The notes under the pieces are model-generated. The model had not been told where the DNA came from and did not search any database. It was given only the letters and a program-made list of their open reading frames with translations. The position numbers were made by a program, and so were the translations under genes. A stretch of DNA of 64,000 nt. It comes from Cylindrodendrum hubeiense. Its lineage: Eukaryota; Ascomycota; Sordariomycetes; Hypocreales; Nectriaceae. The first letter of the stretch is position 1. Each line of letters opens with the position of its first letter. Positions 52,401-64,000 of this stretch are shown piece by piece. The stretch lies in NCBI GenBank assembly GCA_014621425.1, contig JAANBB010000082.1, forward strand, positions 59,105-123,104. The letters are read 5' to 3'.

Positions 52401-55400
52401 TCAAGCTTCTCTGGCAGCCCAGCTAATGCAGGCCGGACCGCGATGATCCTCCCCCGTGACACCCCGGATGATAGGCAGCCTCAATGTGAATTGCTAGAAG
52501 CCATGCGATGCGATACGGTACGGGGCAATGGCGTTGACCTGTGCATCGAGATTCCGACGTGATCGTCCCATTCGGTCCCGGACATATATCGTGATGCCGC
52601 CGCGAGTCTCCGTGCCAACTTGACGCCGTCGGCTCACCCCTCGCTTCACCTGAGCTCCGCCGACGAGGGGTCATCAGACAGAAGACAAGAGACAAAAAGC
52701 CAAGGGCGCCCAGCCTGACTGACGTAGCTCATCTGTCTCAAGGATGTAAAGCGAGCGGCACGGTCGGCGCTCGGGAAGATCGAGCGCCCCGTAGCGTTGC
52801 CCTGGCTTTGGACCCAAAACTCCGAAAATGGTCCAATGTCGCGACACTGGGGTCTCCGTAATCCCGAGCATGGATATGAGCCATCCGTTAATCACCTTTT
52901 TCCATGTCTGCAGACCCAGCAGCCAGTCACCCGTTTAATATCCTGCTTATCCATAATTTTCCTGTCTGACACAGGTTTCCCCTCCTGTTCTCTCTTCCCC
53001 TTGTCCGTCCCGATGCTGCCTGGCCATCCATCAATTCGCCACGCGGTTCAGGGACGCGTTCTGAGGAAGCGAGGTCGATCGAGATTAGAGGTTGCCGCCC
53101 GTTTTGGGCAAGTGTCCCAGGCCCAGCCAAAGGGGCATCGCCGCTTTGTTAGTCGGAGTGGCCTCTTGGTGCAGACTGCATCTGTCCTTTAGGGTAACAG
53201 CTGGAAGAGAGGGAAAAGAAGGTGATGGAAGATTCTGAACACAACCAGGGTATTGGGATGCTGGGAGCATCAGATCGGATGTTTTGTACTGTATCCATAA
53301 GGGAAGAAGGTGGGGATAGCGATAAGAGCTACTGCGACATCTTGGTCAATGGAATTGGGATGCGATAAAAGGTGTCTAATTATTAGTATTCATCTATCCT
53401 AACACTACACTTTATTTTTAGTTATTTATTCCCTAATGTTAACGGTTGCCTTTAGGTTAAGGATGCATATGCACATGATGTGGCTAAGATTTAGGTTCTA
53501 AAATTGTATCTGTGTGCGAATAGCAACCTGTATGTGTGCACAACACTGTAATTAAAACTCCTGGTTGTCTGTTGGCCCATCACACCGCGATGACCAGTTG
53601 CGTTGTCCGCTTCATTCCGCTTCATTCCAGCTAAAGGGAACCTTGTAAAGAATGTGGACTTTGGTCTTCTTTGCATCCCAGAGTTCCACTTCTTCAAGAC
53701 GATTGCCAGCGGTCGGTAAATAATAACCGATTGTCTCTGCCGCCAATAAGTAGGACCTTGCTTGTGAGATGGGAATGAATATTGTCGACAAAGTTTAAGT
53801 GACTGTCGATGATTTCCTGCTTTAGGTGGCCTATTGGTGAAAATCGACGTCGCTTGCCGGCTTTATCCTCAGTCCAAAGCTCAACACGACGGGAGAAAGT
53901 ATATATCCAGAATGTGCGGGTAGCATTCATCCCAGCTTGATGCAAGAGATTAATGCATGGGTTTCCAGCATCAAACATCTCTCCATCGTTTACCTCAGTT
54001 GCTTTAGCACAGGGTAGTTGTCAATGGAGCAGACAGCTGTCCAGATGGTTTGACGAGCAGTTTGGGGGCTCGATCCTTTATCCATGAGTTTGAGTCAAAC
54101 TCTCAGAGCTTCTGCCATTCTTCATCGAGAGAACAGTTGGACGGTTGGTCACGGGACTCGGTATATAACTGCTTGAATAACTGGGATATTATTAGTTCCA
54201 AGTGAACAGATATATTGAGCAGAATGGACAAATGGAATGTAAAATACTGACCTCTTGGAAGTGAAGGAACTTAGTATACTGACTTGTAGATGATTATTCT
54301 GCAAGTGTACTTGGGAATGGGCAGTATATAATTCCCCAGGAACTTAAAAACAGACATAATTCCAGGGAACTCTCTTCAAAGACGAGTATAAGGAAGGGGA
54401 TATATAAGAGATGGTGGTTTAACCACCATCCATAACTGGAAAAAAGAGAAATAAGAGTGGGAGGTAAAGAGGGTGGCGGCGGCGGAATAAGATAAAAAAC
54501 TGACTGACAGGTTAGCGATATCCATGCGACACTCAGGCGGGGAGACGGCAGCAACGAAGACGAGGCCAGAAATACACATACAAGAAATGTTGAGAGAGCT
54601 ACGGAAGAAAAAGAGGAAAAAGAGAAGCTGCAGGGGCGAGGAGGGGGGATTAAATACTCTCGGGAAAGCCCAGAGGCAACACAGGATCAAACGGGCCTTG
54701 ACAACAATAGGAAATCAGGACAAACACGCCTATTGAGGGGCGCGGACAATGGCCACACTCGTCCGAATTGGGAAGCCAACAAACACGACATAATAGACAA
54801 AGGGAAACACTACAGCAAGCACGTGGAGAATACCGGGAGCGGCCGCGGTAGCACCGCAGCGCTAGAAAGTGAGGAGGAAGTCAGGGAGATCGACGACCCA
54901 ATAACCGACGATCACCACCATAGACCACAAACAATAGAACAACAGGTACAGAAGCAGTCAGCTGCTGCCTGGTGCACTCCAGCGGCAGCCTAGTGACACC
55001 CGGATGGCAGAACAGCGGCCCCGATCACACCAAGGCCCAGTAGGATAGGACTCTGGCCTCTGATATCCCAATACTTGACTTCGTAGTCTCTGGGGCTGTG
55101 CCACATATTCGTCAGCCACGCATCGCATCAGCCTCCCCCACCACCACCACACGGGGGCCGGCGCATCAGCGGGGTTGGAGAGCCGAGACGCCGCGGGAGG
55201 GGGCGGCTTGCGACGGCCATGGACCGAGCCTGCGACCTTTCTTGTTCCGCCCGGATTGCGACGCAAGCCTCGGAATAGCAAGCCAAGGGAAAGAGATTGG
55301 ATACAGCGAGACCGGGCGAGACACTCAAGGCCTTTTTAGTGGGATAATAGCGCATCTTCTTATCATCTTTTCTTGCCCTTCATCCGTGTCTGTGTCTATT

Positions 55401-55615
55401 GCCTAGCTGTTATATCCAGTATCTTAGCCATCTCTCCCTCCGTCTCCCCCTACTCCTCTTCGGCTTGATTCCGAACCGCCGCCGTTCCGATATCGTTCCC
55501 TTTTTCTCTCCCCAACAAGTATCCCACTCGCCCTGGGGTTCTCTCGCGCCGTCCCTCGTCTCTTCGTCAATTCAAGCTCCTTCAGGGCCGTCCGTTTCTA
55601 CATTCCACCGCAGCC
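49475..55615. other. 6.1-kb gene-poor region between LCB2 and acetoacetyl-CoA synthetase
   Basis: The left kilobase holds the LCB2 promoter (tracts such as GGCGGCGGCGGCG near 50665). A TACGTA pair lies at 50761-50786. The middle has overlapping ORFs without domains. AT-richer sequence at 53350-54300 contains a decayed gene relic, listed separately. From 54500 to 54980 the plus strand is purine-rich with unrecognised ORFs. The right end (55380-55615) is the C/T-rich leader of the synthetase gene. Confidence 0.5.
53612..54020 (-). pseudogene. Decayed fungal gene fragment, unknown family
   Basis: The minus strand reads as coherent protein from an upstream TGA at 54021: AKATEVNDGEMFDAGNPCIN, then TFWIYTFSRRVELWTED, GHLKQEIIDSHLNFVDNIH and LLFTDRWQS. 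The frame stops at 53694, but shifting by one base continues LEEVELWDAKKTKVHILYKV and PFSWNEAE to a stop at 53612. Further upstream, short readable pieces (DEEWQKL, IWTAVCSIDNYPVLKQL) are interrupted by stops and frame changes. The pattern is a gene damaged by at least one frameshift and nonsense changes. A 10-base duplication (TTCATTCCGC-like, 53611-53630) lies at its 3' end. Family not recognised. Confidence 0.6.
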
Positions 55616-57976
55616 ATGGCCGTTCCGTCGACCGAGAAGAAGTCCCCCGCGGACCAGCTATGGAGCCATCCAGACCCGACGTCGACGCCCATGTGGCGGT
55701 TCCTCAAGCACATCAACAAAAAGCACGGGCTCGGCCTCGATGGCTATCCGACGCTCTACCAGTGGTCCATTGATAACGTCGCGCTGTTCTGGGAGGAGGT
55801 ATGGCACTTCGTGGGCATCAAGGCTTCCAAACCATTTGATAAGGTAGGACAATCCTTGTGTGAGAGTTCATATCCGGCAGTCAATCCTCAATGGCTACGC
55901 AGAGTGTGTGTGAACATGGGGATGACATCTCAAGTGAGATTGCCATACACGACTGCCGGCATAAACGTGTCTGCTCTCGGCGCAATCCAACGTCATTGAC
56001 CATCATCTGCATGGCACAACCACTCAGAGTCTCGCATCAAGCTTACCCTCCCCAACAACGCAGGTCCTCCCTCCCAACGCCCCCATGTTCCCTCGCCCGG
56101 ACTTCTTCTCCTCCGCCCGCCTCAACTTCGCCGAGAACCTGCTCTTCCCCGCCACCTCGCCAGCCCCGGACTCATCCGCCCCGGCCGTCATCACCCTCAC
56201 CGAGCTCCCCGGTTCGACCGTGACCACCTCGTGGGCCGAACTCCGTGACGCCGTACGCCGCTGTTCCAATGCATTGCGTGCCGCCGGGGTCAAGAAGAAC
56301 GACGTTGTTGCCGGTTATGTCTCCAACCATGTAGAGGCCATCGTCGCCAGTCTCGCCGCCGCCGCGGTGGGTGCTGTCTGGACTGGTATTAGTCCCGATA
56401 ATGGCGTAAGTGCCGTTCTGGACCGTCTGAGCCAGATCGCACCAAAGGTGCTTTTCGCAGACAATGGCACCGTATACAACGGCAAGGAGTGGTCCAGCGT
56501 ATCCAAAACGACCGAGATCGTCGCCGCCCTGCGCTCCTCGGGACTCGAGACCGTCGTCGTCATCGGCAACATTCGCGCTGGCGGCCTTGGGATCGAGGAA
56601 CTCACTTCGCAGGGCGTCAAGGCTGTCGACTACGCCAACCTCCTGGCGTCTGCCCCCGATGAGCCCCTGAAGTTCGAGCAGCTCGCACCCTCGCACCCTT
56701 TGTACGTGCTATACTCGAGCGGCACGACTGGCCTGCCCAAGGCCATCGTCCACACGGCCCTTGGCACGCTCATCCAGCACAAGAAGGAGCACATGCTTCA
56801 CTGCTCGCTGTCAAGCTCCTCCCGCATGCTCTACTACACCACCACCTCGTGGATGATGTGGCACTGGAGCATTGCAGCCCTCGCCGTTGGAGCCACGGTC
56901 ATCGTATACTCCGGCTCGCCCTTTCGTCCTCAGGGCCACCTCTCCCTGCCGCGGGTTCTGTCCGAACTCGAGGTTACTCACTTTGGCACTTCTGCAGCGT
57001 ACCTCACAGCTCTAGAGGCCAACGGCGTATATCCCGTTCGCGAGCCGGGCATCGATCTCTCGCGCCTGCAGGCCATCTACTCGACGGCCTCGCCGCTACC
57101 CCCTTCCACGTTCAAGTTTGTCTATGAGGCGTTCCCCGCGCACGTCAACCTGGCCTCCATCACGGGTGGCACCGACATCATCTCACTCTTCGGCGCCCCC
57201 TGCCCGTTGCTCCCCGTCCGAGTGGGCGAGATCCAGTGCGCCGGTCTCGGCATGGCCATTCGCGTGGTCGACTCCAGTCACGGGCGAGCCGTCCCCGCTG
57301 GTGAACCTGGTGACCTCGTCTGCGTGCGCCCCTTCCCCTGCCAACCGCTGACCTTCTTCGGGGCGGGCGGCGAGGCTAAATACCAGGCGGCGTACTTTGA
57401 GCGATTCGCGGACATCTGCGGCGCCGAGGGAGCCGTTTGGCACCACGGCGACTTCGTCACAATCCCCGACGCGGGAACTGGCAGCCTCGTCATGTTGGGC
57501 CGATCAGATGGCGTGCTGAAGCCCTCGGGCGTGCGGTTTGGTTCCGCGGAAATCTACAACATCCTGACACGCTTCTTCGCTGGCGAGGTCGAAGACGCCG
57601 TCTGCGTGGGGCGGCGCCGCGCCGAGGACACGGATGAGATGGTGTGTCTCTTCGTCGTCATGGTGCCAGGGAAAACGTTCAACGACGATCTACGAAGTCG
57701 TATCAAGGCCAAGATCAAGGGCGAGCTAAGCCCGCGACACGTCCCAGGCGTCGTGGAGGAGTGCGGTGGTGGTGTGCCCAAGACGGGCAACGGCAAAAAG
57801 TAAGTATACCATCACTCCCACCATATGGTAACTTGCATGAAAAAGACTCTAATGTGGATAATAGGATCGAGGTTGCCGTCAAGCAGATCCTTTCAGGGAT
57901 GCAGATCAAGACGAACGCGAGCGTGGCCAATCCTGAAGCATTAGACTGGTTCCAACAATGGGCGAAGACTCATTAA
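55616..57976 (+). CDS. Acetoacetyl-CoA synthetase
   Basis: Three exons, 55616..55843, 56064..57799 and 57865..57976, give 691 residues, the usual length for AACS. The first intron is long for this window (220 bases) and its phase-0 join makes KPFDKVLPPNAPMFPRPDFF, typical of the family. The N-terminal ACAS_N domain begins LWSHPDPTSTPMWRFLKHIN. The ATP/AMP-binding P-loop is LYVLYSSGTTGLPKAIVH at about residue 290. ASITGGTDIISLF, WHHGDFVTIPD and LGRSDGVLKPSGVRFGSAEIYN are the later core motifs. The C-terminal PKTGNGKK, split by intron 2, carries the catalytic lysine of the adenylate-forming superfamily. The enzyme makes acetoacetyl-CoA from acetoacetate, ATP and CoA in the cytosol, feeding sterol or amino-acid-derived carbon metabolism. 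Confidence 0.95.
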
Positions 57977-58339
57977 ATGGAAAGGGGCTAGACAAAATAA
58001 AAGGGCGTTGCAACAAGTAAATTAGAAGTGGACAATGAGATATGGTTAATTACGTCTAGGGTATGATTTATGGCATATGTTTGTCAAGACATTGCATTAA
58101 ATGTTGACATGATTTGACTCACAGCGAAAACCGAAGTGAACCTTCGCTTTTTCGTCATTTATTGGACTCCTTGCAATCCACAGATACAATTGAAATAAAG
58201 GAGACAGTACCGTAGACTGCCGAAAGTAAAGAGATGGAGCTAGGAACCTGCTTCTGAGTCCAGCCATGTCTTGGGAGAACCCACCAGATTGCGTTGTAAT
58301 ACTCGATAGGTATGCTGCCAAGAATCCCCCCCGCCATTT

Positions 58340-58830
58340 GTTCCGTGTGTATTACATTTCCAACTCATCTGGGTACAGATCTAGGGACTCAGCAGTTGCT
58401 TCCTGTCACTCTTGCCGAGTAAGGTTCCCAACCCACGCAAAAGTGAATACCCTATTATCAGGTTACCACCCGGCAAAGTCCCAGTCGATACCTCCGATAA
58501 CCTGTTTGTCTCGGATTGGGATATTAAATGGATTTAAGTCGCCATGTACAAATACGGGAGGTCGCCACGGCCAATCCTACTTGGCTGGTATGTCTTCAAT
58601 ATCCTTCCGCTCCCAGTGGTGGTCAGGTGATCCTCCGGTCGAAATTCATGACGCAGCCGCATGTGGAAGCTCTGAATTGTCTTGTAAGGTCCGAATCTCG
58701 ATCGTGAGCCAGAGATGCGACAGTTACACAAGGAAACTCCACAGTAACTCTCAGCCCCTGGAACATGGTCAGGGATACTATCACAAGCCTTAGCAGGCAG
58801 CGGCTACCAAGCCCTTGCGATCAGTCTCCA
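58340..58830 (-). pseudogene. Decayed aminoglycoside-phosphotransferase (APH)-like gene
   Basis: Read on the minus strand across frames, the sequence gives RLIARAW then a stop, FGPYKTIQSFHMRLRHEF (58695-58642), WERKDIEDIPAK then a TAG, and WRPPVFVHGDLNPFNI with GGIDWDFAGW (58567-58466). HGDLNPFN is the catalytic loop and IDWDFAG the metal-binding segment of the APH/choline-kinase-like family. TAA follows directly after GW. Later TGA and TAA codons interrupt PDNRVFTFAWVGNLTRQE and SLDLYPDELEM. A frameshift lies between the FGPY segment and WERKD. Some stops, such as TAG where CAG is expected, are C-to-T type as left by RIP, though a single copy cannot prove it. Limits at both ends are approximate. 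Confidence 0.75.
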
Positions 58831-61800
58831 TGAATACCCTTCATAATGATACAAGTTCTGTTATTTAGCACCAAGGAACAGTATATACCCGGTACGGGAA
58901 GAGAGGCGTAGGCAGCAACGAAACTGTTTGCAGTGGCTTCAGAGAGATTGACGGGATTGGCGAATGGTCACGTTTTGACGATGAGACGATCGGATATGGG
59001 AATGCAGAGACCATCCCATTGATAGAACCGCACGACATTCTTGAGTACCAGTAGGACTAAGACTCGGTTTATAATCGTGTTAATGGTCAAGCCATCGGTA
59101 CCCTCATGCTAAACAATATTGTCGTCGACAAAGGGATATATCCCGACATCCGATGGCGCAGACCCTAGAGTGTTGGGTTCAATTGTCGAATCATATTGAT
59201 CATGTGATTTGATTCGTGACCCATGGAGTAGTTGCGTGATGCAATTTAATCAGTAATACCGGTTATGTATGGTTCCTACGGCGTGTCTAAAATCTATTTA
59301 CTGTATGTCAATCACGCTAGTTTCTAAGTGGTCTAAGAGAAACAACATTTCTAGGCTGAAAAGCATTTTGGGATTCACGGTATTCACCAGTATCGAACAG
59401 AAGGTAGTTCCTCAATCAGAGGGTAGCCCAAAACAACGGGAAATACCAAACCATGATAGACAATAATTTGCTAGAAGCAAACAGTTTAAGAAAAGTAGTG
59501 AGTTGTCTTGTGTGTTGTCACTGTTTGAGCCAGAGTGACACCACGGCACAGTGTAGGGTAGGTCAAAAGTCGGTGTCACGAAACTCAAACATGTGGATAC
59601 ATCGTATAACCAAGACGCTCTCCACAGTCCTTAGAAGCTCTTCTTGGGACCCATTCCGAGACTACCAAGAGAAGCCACAATCTCTCGGAAGCTTGTACCC
59701 AAGACATCTTGCCACTGCATGTCCCGGGCAGGAAGCCTCTCTCCACAACCAGCTCACTACAGGAAAAAAAAAAAAAGTAAAAACAGGAAAAAAGTCAATC
59801 AACTGGGCTTCAACGGCAGGGATGACGCGATGTAGTACGAAGCCTCATGTACTGTACGAAATACATGGTTCACTTCCGAGGCCTGCTATTCGCTCTCTGT
59901 GCGGCTTCCTCGGGGTGCTGGTCCAGTCTCGCGATAAAAAGAAAATACACATAAAAAAAGGTTGAATACCGTTGTAGATTGGATCAAGGAGATGACTGCA
60001 TTGGCGGCGGGAACCAACAATCGCCCAGGGCTCGCGATCTACCCTAGCTGAGGGAACATTGACGTGATGGAGAAATGCATCAATGCCCATTCCTTGATGC
60101 AATCGCTATCATGGTCGAGGAGTTTTTCCGTAGGGTAACATTGCAATTTGGGTACAGGAGATGGCGGCGGGATGAACCAGGGGGTTGGGTTCGAGAAGGA
60201 TGGTCTCACGATCCCTCGTATCACGCGGAAAGAGAGACAGGAGACATCCAAGGTCGTCCCAACTGTCGCAAGTCTCGTCCAGCGAGCTTAGGCCGTGCGA
60301 GAGGTGCAATGGGGGAAAGGGGCGCCAAGCCGGACGCCAACAACAGCTCTGTCCCAGGTCCGTTCTATCCTAGGTCCCCAATAGCGTCAGGAGAGATGGT
60401 CTGCGACTGAGGCCATGCTGGGATTGATGTGGTGTTGGAGACCATGGCGAAGAATCACAAGTAATATATAGCAGAGCAACTATTGGCACATCGTCATTCA
60501 AGGCCCGTCCAGGGTTGGCATGGCTGTTGGCACGATGGAGCAACCAGGTCAGCATTCGGATACAAACAGCAGAGGTTGGTGCCGAATTAAAGTAAGCCCG
60601 AAATTGTCTGGCATGCTCATCGATACCCGAGCGCTAAGCAGACCGGGAGGGAGGCTGTTAGTCCGTGAGGCTAGAATTTAGTGGTGAGTCCTCATATTTC
60701 GAGCTCCGAGAGCATCGCCAGTATGATCCCCGAGCTAGCATCGTGAGTACCACTCTGGAAGCGAAAAGTGGCAATGTCAATGTCCCCTGCCACGCACGAC
60801 CTTGCCGGCGAAGGAGACGCTGCAGGGGTATATCCCATGGTTAACCAAGACGACCGGGTTGGGATTGGGGCTACCGGGGAGCCGCCATGGGTCGTCGGAC
60901 GTGCGAGTGGATGCTTGCGGGTCATTTGGAGTGCATCGCAAATTACGTCGGCCTAGGTGGTTTGGCTAGCAATTGCCAAGATGGGTGAGTCCTCTTCGTA
61001 AGTCTCTCACTCCTCGGCCCTCAGTTGGCAGGAAAGTGGGCGACACGGAGGGTCTGGAGGCACTTTTTGGCGGAGCTAAGACTTGACATGAAGGCCCCGA
61101 TGCCGAATCTTGGTGCCACGCGCCCAAGGAAGATGACGATGGGCTGAGAGGAGTATTGTGTGTAGTACATACCGGTTGCGCACCCATCGAATTTACCCAA
61201 AGACCCCCGGGAATGGCAAGCAAGTATGGAGTATTAATTTGCCCGATGGTGGGCAAATTGAGGATCCGACAGTGTCAAGCTGCGAGATGATGAACTGCCA
61301 GTGTCGGGGTTGCTCCAGTGGCGTTATGGTGCATACGTACAGCGGGCAGCCCTGGCGGAGGTTGCATTGTGCTGCAGGTACCAGAGAACTAACGTCGTAA
61401 TCGCTGTTTGCAGGTCGACTGGAGTCTGGAGCTGCAAACTAATGCCCCTGGCAACTCTGGTTAACGATGCGCGCGGCGGCGCCTGTCTGCTGGCTGTGCA
61501 AGGAGACACGACGACCAATAACGCCCACTTCCTCTTTGGAACGGTTTACCGACGACCGGGTGCTTCAGACTGGCCAGGGAATGGGTTCTTGTCGTACGAC
61601 ATGGGAGGATGTGTGATGTGTGTGGGCGAACATGTTAGTGCCTCCTTCGTACTGTGGGAGTACGCGGTCAGGGCGTGGACGATTTGGGGGTTGTTTTCAA
61701 CCCAACGACCACAGGGACACACAGACAAGCCTGCTCAGGCAGATGTAGGCAGATGTCCGTAGACACTCCGGCCCGTTGTTGACAGCTCTCTGCTGATCGC

Positions 61801-64000
61801 TCGCCGTCGCTGCTCGCTGTTGTTCGTACCAGAGCTACCGAGCATGATCGACGGCCGGGGCGACGCACGCCCGTCAACGGACGGGGAGCCTCCTCAGCAG
61901 GGCAGCCGGAGGGTCCCCAGAGAGAGCAGAGCTCCTGGGAGGGATCCACAGGATCCTCCACCCATTCCTTGTTCCCCGGGAAGGGCTTGCAGGAGTTGCC
62001 CCATATTAGTAGCGCGTGCGTGCGTACATACATGTACATAGGTATAATGCTCGGAGCTATCCATGTACAATTGTCGAGCAAGTTGTGTCGAGCATGTCAA
62101 GACATGTGCGTCGTTTTGCCTGCCTGCGCGCGCGCCTGTGCGTGTTGATGATGGCCAATCTGCGACAGGAGAGTGTCGAGTCAGTCGCAGCACGCCTTTG
62201 AAGGACTGCGGACAACATGGCCAACCACGCATTGCCGAGCACAGTGCGCATGCGCGGCGCCCAGATCCTGCCGACTCCGACCAGTGATGCCGTCTTGGGC
62301 GCAGGGCGTTGGCCCACGTACCGAGGATCCCCAGCTTTGAGCTCTGGGAGTTGGGAGATGAGCCGAGCAACCACAAGGTTGTCAGACACGCACACGGCTG
62401 CCAAAGACGGGAATCAATGATGCCGTGAACGTGAACGACAGACGGCAGAGCAGAGACCAAAACCGCAGACAAGGATTGGGGAGCTGCGGCCACCCGAGAC
62501 TAGCCATGCGTGTTACCATAGCGGCGGAAAGGGGCAAAGACATTCCAGGGAGGAGCAACGAGGCAACGCAAAGCAGCAAGGCAACAACGGGCGTTATCCG
62601 TCAGTTTCAATCCATCCGTCAAACCAAACATCACATCATCGACATGGCCGAGGCCCGGACGGGCGAGTCGGGGCCATGCTTGCTCCCTCAGTTGGGGGGG
62701 GAGAGGCGATTCGCAGGTGGGAGATTTCCAACGGGTGGAGCCCAGCCCGCCGTCTCCAGGACCTGGGCTCCAGCAAGCAGCGAGCTGCAGGCCGGAAAAT
62801 ACCTAGCCAGACGGATGTACCTCAGGTCCGGACCTCATCCGAAGCAGGTTGAGTTGGGCAATGGCGCGCTCTGGAGCTTCGTAGTACGGATAGGGAACGA
62901 GCAGACTGCTCGGATGGCCCTAGCGAGGCGGCCAAGGCCAGCCCCAAGCTACCGGCTACTAAATCCGTACTAGAGGTAATCATCAGAGGCCCGCGGGCCA
63001 GCGTATCGAGTACGGAGTACGGAGGAGTACTGGCCTGCCGAGTTTGGGTAGCTGAATACCTCCGGCTCGGGGGATCACCTCAGTGCCTTAGTTTCCGCTC
63101 CACTGTAATCTGGCGCAATCTGGTGGGTTGGGGCCCCAGGGGGTTGCTGGTGGCTTGTGTTGAGCAGGTGGACATTCTTGCCTGAGTAAGCATTGCGGAG
63201 GCCGGGAAGCCGTCGTCCGCCGCTCTCTGCTTGAACATCCTCTGCCTCTTCTGCCCGGAGTGCCGTCGGCTGCTCTGGATGCGAGCGCGCGTGTGAGCTG
63301 CGGCTTCACTCCTGTCGTCTGCCTCTGCGCGAGCATTTAGCCGTCCTTGGTGCTGCCCTCCACACCAAATTCCTCTTCAAGCAGGCTGGGGTGGTGGGCT
63401 GCACGCTGCGGTTAGGTTAGTGGGGTCCACCGTCGCCGCGTTCGACAGATACATGCGATTCTCACGCTGAATGCATACAAAATGGGCGTACCCGGGCAGC
63501 GCACGGCCGCACGCACCACTCGCTGATGGCACCGCTGAAAGCACCACTGCAGCTCTGCGGCCGCCGCCGTCGCCCCGACCCTTTCCACCCATCCCCATCC
63601 CATCCCATCCATCCCATCTGCGGCGTCCTCCATCCCAAATCAATCGATTGGAGCAGCCATCCCATGCCATCCGTTGTCTTGCTTCCTTCTTTTGGCTACC
63701 CGGCCCGCTGGCTTTTCTTTTTCACGGGGGCCTTCTTTTTCTTCTTCTAACCCGATGCTACTCTGCCGATGACAAATGTTGGAAACCTCCGTCGGCATCC
63801 TGTACTGTGCCTTGTCTCTTCTCGCACCGCCTCCCGCTCCTGGGTACTCCTCCCACCTGACTCCCGAGGAAATTGTACATGCTAGCTATCCAATCCAGGC
63901 CCCCGAACAACACAAGTCCTGTACTATTGCTGCCCGCAGTGCCCTTACTCAGTCACTACCGCCAAGTACCTCCACTCCTCATAAGGCAATTCCTTCCCCC
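58831..64000. other. Gene-free right end of the window
   Basis: From 58831 to 59960 the DNA is AT-rich and probably includes more of the APH relic (minus strand, to about 59160) with no readable frame. A poly-A run lies at 59763-59776. From 60000 to 64000 composition is mixed, and ORFs at 61301-61762, 61894-62493 and 62425-62973 are in conflicting frames without recognisable domains. TACGGAGTAC-type repeats lie at 63011-63033. The last 500 bases, C/T-rich on the plus strand, may be the promoter of a gene beyond the window. Confidence 0.45.

Noticed and set aside
54524..54993. Charged plus-strand ORFs considered as a retroelement remnant
   Set aside because: Lys/Arg/Glu-rich translation follows the purine-rich strand; no reverse-transcriptase, integrase or zinc-knuckle motif, and no terminal repeats found.
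61301..61762. 153-codon plus-strand ORF near the right end
   Set aside because: No domain, no promoter or splice signals, and competing frames.

Overview
The window is nuclear DNA of a filamentous ascomycete, most likely a Sordariomycete. Genes carry one to four introns of about 50-220 bases with GTRNGY-type donors and CTRAC-like branch sites. The protein set is typical of the group: DUF3433, a fungal rhodopsin-like receptor, Ste50, Nha1 and a GPI-anchored Cys-rich protein. Intergenic stretches of 2-6 kb are common. I see no virus, CRISPR array or intact transposon. All intron-exon structures come from splice signals and reading-frame continuity, not from transcripts.

Layout. 0-8 kb: the 5' part of GPI12; a small DUF7719-like membrane protein; convergent with it, a membrane/coiled-coil protein that carries an apparent one-base deletion; an MDR-family NADP oxidoreductase; and a long Nha1-type Na+/H+ antiporter. 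11-12 kb: a GPI-anchored secreted protein. 15-23 kb: a 1378-residue DUF3433 membrane protein, a SnoaL/NTF2-like protein, an intron-containing tRNA (probably Ile-UAU) and a secreted S10 serine carboxypeptidase. 25-30 kb: a 66-residue Cys-rich miniprotein, a conserved coiled-coil protein and a Thr/Pro-repeat membrane protein. 32-40 kb: a fungal 7TM rhodopsin-domain protein, an FAD monooxygenase and a trypsin-like protease with a SUMO-interacting-motif-like N-terminus. 41-50 kb: Ste50 and the Lcb2 subunit of serine palmitoyltransferase. 55-58 kb: acetoacetyl-CoA synthetase, followed by a decayed aminoglycoside-phosphotransferase-like pseudogene. From 59 kb to the end I find no convincing gene.

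Most genes are unrelated housekeeping or surface functions (GPI anchors, sphingolipids, ion homeostasis, MAPK signalling, ketone-body activation) with no operon-like logic. The less ordinary items are the SIM/trypsin protein, the Cys-rich miniprotein, the frameshifted gene at 1.9-2.7 kb, two decayed gene relics (53.6-54.0 kb and 58.3-58.8 kb), and palindromic elements in promoters, including a CACGTG pair one helical turn apart. I did not find a convincing multi-gene novel system.
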